Assembly: GCF_004216555.1 (NCBI RefSeq)
Contig: NZ_SGWQ01000005.1
Coordinates: 372,001 to 436,000 of the forward strand
DNA from: Herbihabitans rhizosphaerae
Lineage (GTDB): Bacteria; Actinomycetota; Actinomycetes; Mycobacteriales; Pseudonocardiaceae
DNA length: 64,000 bases
Reading direction: 5' to 3'
Positions 60,158-64,000 of the stretch are shown in pieces. Every line of letters starts with the position of its first letter. The first letter of the stretch is position 1. A model generated the notes under the pieces. The model did not search any database. It was given only the letters and a program-made list of their open reading frames with translations, and had not been told where the DNA came from. The translations under genes and the position numbers were made by a program.

Positions 60158-60172
60158 AGGCGAAACGACACT

Positions 60173-61273
60173 GTGACCGACTGGCGCGAACGACTCTCCG
60201 TACCGCGCGACCAGTTCGTCCCGTCCGTGGTGTGGGTGGCCGCCCCCGCCACGGACGGGTTCGTCTCGGTGTCGCGGGAGGAGGACGAATCCCGGTGGCG
60301 TGCGCTGATCGACGCCGACGAACCGATCGTCACCCAGGTTGACGACGGCGAGACCCCGCCCGGCGGACTCGGGTTGCAGCCGTCCAGCTCGTGCAGTCAG
60401 CCGTCGCTGGTGGCCACCATGCTTGACGCGCTGGAGGTGCACGAGGGACACCGCGTGCTGGAGATCGGCACCGGCACCGGCTGGAACGCCGCTCTCCTGT
60501 CTGAGCGGGCCGGAGAGGCCGGGCATGTCGTGTCGATCGAGGTGGACCCCGACGTCGCTGACAACGCCCGGGATGCGTTGGTCCGTGTCGGACACGCCCC
60601 ACTGGTCGTGACGGCGGACGGCACCGGGGGCCACCCGCGCGACGCCCCATACGACCGCGTGATCTGTACCGCATCGGTCCGGCGGATTCCCCGACCGTGG
60701 ATCGACCAGACCCGGCCCGGCGGCCTGATCGTGACCCCGTGGGGCACCGACTACGGATACGACGCACTGCTGCGCCTCGATGTGCACGAGGACGGCTCGG
60801 CGTCCGGCAGGTGCGGAATGAGTCTGGCGTTCATGCGGGTGCGGCACCAGCGCCGACAATTCCTCGACCCGACCGCCGAAGAACAGGCCGAGGCGGACGC
60901 GACCACGACGGCCCGCAGCGGCCAGGAGTTCTTCGAGATCACGGCCTTCCCCCGAGCGGCTTTCACGATCGGGCTCCGCGTGCCGTACTGCTACGTCACC
61001 GTCGAGGACCTCGATGTCGATCACCGAAGGATCGAGTTTCACGACGCGCGCACGGCTTCGTGGGCGCGAGTCGCGATGGTCCGGGGTGCCGACTCGTTCG
61101 AGGTTCGCCAGCTCGGCCCCCGCCGACTCTGGGATGAGGTGGACGACGCCTACGCCTGGTGGCGCGACCACGGCAAGCCCACGCCGGACCGGTACGGGCT
61201 GACCGTCCACCCGGACGGCGAACACACCGTGTGGATCGACACGTCAGCCGGCGAACACCGCTGGTCTCTGTGA
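60173..61273 (+). CDS. PIMT-like O-methyltransferase (RiPP aspartyl methyltransferase)
   Basis: A 366-residue protein. Residues ~70-215 are a protein-L-isoaspartate O-methyltransferase domain: 'CSQPSLVATMLDALEVHEGHRVLEIGTGTGWNAALLSERAG' (SAM motif I), 'VVSIEVDPDVADNARDAL', 'DAPYDRVICTASVRRIPRPWIDQTRPGGLIVTPWG'. The N-terminal 'RDQFVPSVVW...DEPIVTQVDDGE' and a ~150-residue C-terminal extension distinguish it from housekeeping PIMT (~210 residues) and are typical of PIMT homologues in RiPP clusters (graspetide, lanthipeptide, lasso and imiditide systems). Follows the charged peptide gene after 15 bp. No ATP-grasp, LanB/C/M or lasso enzyme nearby. Confidence 0.85.
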   Translation: MTDWRERLSVPRDQFVPSVVWVAAPATDGFVSVSREEDESRWRALIDADEPIVTQVDDGETPPGGLGLQPSSSCSQPSLVATMLDALEVHEGHRVLEIGTGTGWNAALLSERAGEAGHVVSIEVDPDVADNARDALVRVGHAPLVVTADGTGGHPRDAPYDRVICTASVRRIPRPWIDQTRPGGLIVTPWGTDYGYDALLRLDVHEDGSASGRCGMSLAFMRVRHQRRQFLDPTAEEQAEADATTTARSGQEFFEITAFPRAAFTIGLRVPYCYVTVEDLDVDHRRIEFHDARTASWARVAMVRGADSFEVRQLGPRRLWDEVDDAYAWWRDHGKPTPDRYGLTVHPDGEHTVWIDTSAGEHRWSL

Positions 61274-61280
61274 AGTTGGG

Positions 61281-62018
61281 TCAGTACGTGTCCACGGCGA
61301 GCTTCACTGCGAGCCCGAGGCCGGCGATCGCGATGGCGACGCGCAGCAGACCGGTGGGCAGCCGGCGTGCGAGCACCGGGCCCAGCCACGACCCGATCAG
61401 CAGCCCGATGGCCAGCGGGAGCACGGCCGTCCAGGACACCGGGCCGAACAGGGCGAACCCGACCGCCGCCACGATGTCGATCACCAGCATCAGCACGTTC
61501 TTGAGCGCGTTCGCCCGCAGCAGCCCCTCGCCGGTGGTGGCCAGCAGCAGCGCGAGCACCAGCACACCGGACGCGGCGGCGAAGTACCCGCCGTACACCG
61601 ACGTGCCGAATACCCCGACAGTGGTCAGCCACGGCCGCGCGGCACGCTCGTCGGTCGTCTCCGGCTGCCGCCACAGCAGGATCGCCAGCGACGCGCCGCC
61701 GATCAGGAACGGCACCACGACCTCGAACACGTCCGGCGGAAGCACCAGCACCAGCGCCGCACCCACGGCCGCCCCGGCCGCACAGGCCACGCCAAGGTGC
61801 CGCACCGCCGCCCGCTGACCGGTCAGCTCCCGCCGCGACCCCGGCAACACCCCGAGGCTGCCGAACGCGAGCGCCACCGTGTTGGTCACGTTGGCCGCCG
61901 TTGGTGGCAGGCCGGTCGCGAGCAGCGCCGGATAGGAGAACAGGGACGCCAGGCCGGCGATTGTGCCGGTCAGACCGGCGGCCACCCCGGCGGCGGTGAG
62001 CAGGAGGAACGAGTTCAC
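61281..62018 (-). CDS. TauE/SafE-family permease
   Basis: A 245-residue protein with about seven helices: 'LTAAGVAAGLTGTIAGLASLFSYPALLATGLPPTAANVTNTVALAFGSLG' (repeat 1) and 'TVGVFGTSVYGGYFAAASGVLVLALLLATTGEGLLRANALKNVLMLVIDIVAAV' (repeat 2). The family transports sulfite, sulfonates or organic anions. GTG start overlaps the reductase stop (GTGA). Confidence 0.9.
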   Translation of the reverse strand: MNSFLLLTAAGVAAGLTGTIAGLASLFSYPALLATGLPPTAANVTNTVALAFGSLGVLPGSRRELTGQRAAVRHLGVACAAGAAVGAALVLVLPPDVFEVVVPFLIGGASLAILLWRQPETTDERAARPWLTTVGVFGTSVYGGYFAAASGVLVLALLLATTGEGLLRANALKNVLMLVIDIVAAVGFALFGPVSWTAVLPLAIGLLIGSWLGPVLARRLPTGLLRVAIAIAGLGLAVKLAVDTY

Positions 62019-62953
62019 GCGTCCGAGGCGGTGCTGAGTGCGGTCACCTCGTCCTCGGTCAACTCGAGTGTCGCGCCCGGCAGCAGGTCGGCGAGCTGCT
62101 CGGGCGTGCGGGCGCTGACGATCGGCGCCACCACGGCAGGCTGGGCGCGCAGCCAGGCCAGCGCCACGGCGGCGGGCTTCACCGAGTGCCCGGCGGCCAC
62201 CTCGTCCAGCGCGGCCAGCACCCGCGACCCGCGCTCGTCCAGATACGCCAGCGCGCCGGCGGCACGCGGACCCGACGGCGCGTCACCGGCGGACCGGTAC
62301 TTCCCGGTGAGGAACCCCTTGGCCAGCGAGAAGTACGGCAGCACGGCGAGGTCGTGCCGCGCCACCAGGTCGGCGTACTGGCTCTCGTACCCGCCACGCT
62401 CGACCAGGTTGTAGTGCGGCTGCAGTGCCACGTACCGGGTGAACTCATTCGAGGAGGAGATCGACAGCGACTCGGCCAGCCGCTCCGCGGACAGGTTGGA
62501 CGCCGCGACGTGCCGCACCTTGCCGGCGCGGACCAGCGCGTCGAACGCGCCGAGCGTCTCCTCGATCGGCGTATTGAGATCGTCGAAGTGCGCGTAGTAG
62601 AGGTCGATCGTGTCCACCCCGAGCCGGCCCAGCGACGCGTCGGCCGCCGCCGCGATGGTGCCGGCGGTCAGGTCGTGCAGCCCGTCGCGCCCGCCGACCT
62701 TGGTGGCGATCACCACGTCGTCACGCGCGCCGCGCGCGGCCAGCCAGCGGCCGATGATCGTCTCCGACTCACCGCCGGAGTTGCCCGGCGCCCACTGCGA
62801 GTACTGGTCGGCCGTGTCCAGGAAGTTGCCCCCGGCCTCGGCATAGGCGTCCAGCACGGCGAAGGACTCGCGCTCGTCGGCCGTCCAGCCGAACACGTTG
62901 CCACCGAGGTTGATACCGAACACGTCCAGGTCGGTGCCAGCGATCTTGGTCAT
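62015..62953 (-). CDS. Aldo/keto reductase
   Basis: A 312-residue TIM-barrel reductase: 'GGNFLDTADQYSQWAPGNSGGESETIIGRWLAARGARDDVVIATKVG' (Asp, Tyr), 'RLGVDTIDLYYAHFDD' (His), 'SSNEFTRYVALQPHYNLVERGGYESQYADLVARHDLAVLPYFSLAKGFLTGKY'. NADPH-dependent, YajO/Tas-like. I chose ATG 62953; the open frame upstream is antisense to fba. Confidence 0.92.
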   Translation of the reverse strand: MTKIAGTDLDVFGINLGGNVFGWTADERESFAVLDAYAEAGGNFLDTADQYSQWAPGNSGGESETIIGRWLAARGARDDVVIATKVGGRDGLHDLTAGTIAAAADASLGRLGVDTIDLYYAHFDDLNTPIEETLGAFDALVRAGKVRHVAASNLSAERLAESLSISSSNEFTRYVALQPHYNLVERGGYESQYADLVARHDLAVLPYFSLAKGFLTGKYRSAGDAPSGPRAAGALAYLDERGSRVLAALDEVAAGHSVKPAAVALAWLRAQPAVVAPIVSARTPEQLADLLPGATLELTEDEVTALSTASDA

Positions 62954-63055
62954 ACCTCGAACGTAGTCGTGCGGCCCTACCGGGGCGCACCCGTTTTCCG
63001 GCACTGTCCCGGCTCGTAGGATGCGCCCAAAGGCACCTGCGAGGAGGAGCACCCG

Positions 63056-64000
<945 letters not shown>

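Noticed and set aside
60047-61273. A graspetide or lanthipeptide cluster
   Set aside because: PIMT homologues also occur there, but no ATP-grasp ligase, LanB/LanC/LanM or lasso cyclase lies within the window near this gene, and the peptide lacks Cys and Thr.

Overview
The window is high-G+C actinobacterial chromosome. Codon usage, many GTG starts, gene order (tRNA-Gly next to dcd; dnaK-grpE-dnaJ-hspR; clpB under HspR-type operators; fba) and a recurrent palindrome, GTCCAC-W-GTGGAC, point to the family Pseudonocardiaceae (Amycolatopsis-like). The family assignment is inference; the phylum is secure.

Region 1 (1-8715) is most of an actinomycete integrative and conjugative element (AICE). From the left it carries the start of a tyrosine integrase, an excisionase, a rolling-circle RepSA-type initiator, a small Cys-rich protein, an FtsK/SpoIIIE-type transfer protein (Tra), several small element proteins and a Pra-like activator, all on the minus strand. 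A divergent GntR regulator and HAD-family gene and a low-G+C cargo gene follow. The right end is a 3' fragment of tRNA-Gly(CCC), from anticodon loop to discriminator base. The intact tRNA and the rest of int should lie left of base 1.

Region 2 (8716-12480) is a scar zone: a terminator, a decayed copy of the element's GntR/HAD gene junction (relic of a second element), a frameshifted small gene, an XRE-TPR regulator, a two-repeat protein and a Schlafen/AlbA_2-like protein.

Region 3 (12483-31107) is core chromosome: dcd, an FAD monooxygenase, a tightly coupled MacAB-like efflux operon with its own two-component system, a Gly/Ser/Arg/Asp repeat protein, a membrane Fe-S oxidoreductase, an SMR pump with a TetR gene that seems to start at CTG, a DUF4097 lipoprotein and the DnaK operon with two HAIR operators.

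Region 4 (31108-57724) starts with a decayed MFS/TetR efflux pair. It continues with dienelactone hydrolase, flavohemoglobin, a PPOX protein, a cluster of DnaA-box-like sites, clpB with a HAIR operator, a frameshifted PQQ-repeat lipoprotein, pyrE, glyoxalase-like proteins, an SpoU methyltransferase, a GH76-like glycosidase, SDRs, a P-loop kinase, two DedA proteins, a GlcD-type oxidase, nagA and an ECF sigma factor.

Region 5 (57816-61273) is the most interesting. An XRE/DUF5753 regulator, a DUF6879 protein and a Cys-containing 80-residue protein face a divergent pair: a 36-residue, very charged peptide gene with a perfect Shine-Dalgarno, followed by a protein-L-isoaspartate-methyltransferase (PIMT)-like gene. 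The pair has the minimal architecture of an aspartimide-forming RiPP (imiditide-like) locus.

The right edge holds a TauE/SafE permease, an aldo/keto reductase and a class II fructose-bisphosphate aldolase cut by the window end. Several genes show a TANNNT hexamer 6-7 nt before the start codon and no Shine-Dalgarno, which suggests frequent leaderless transcription.
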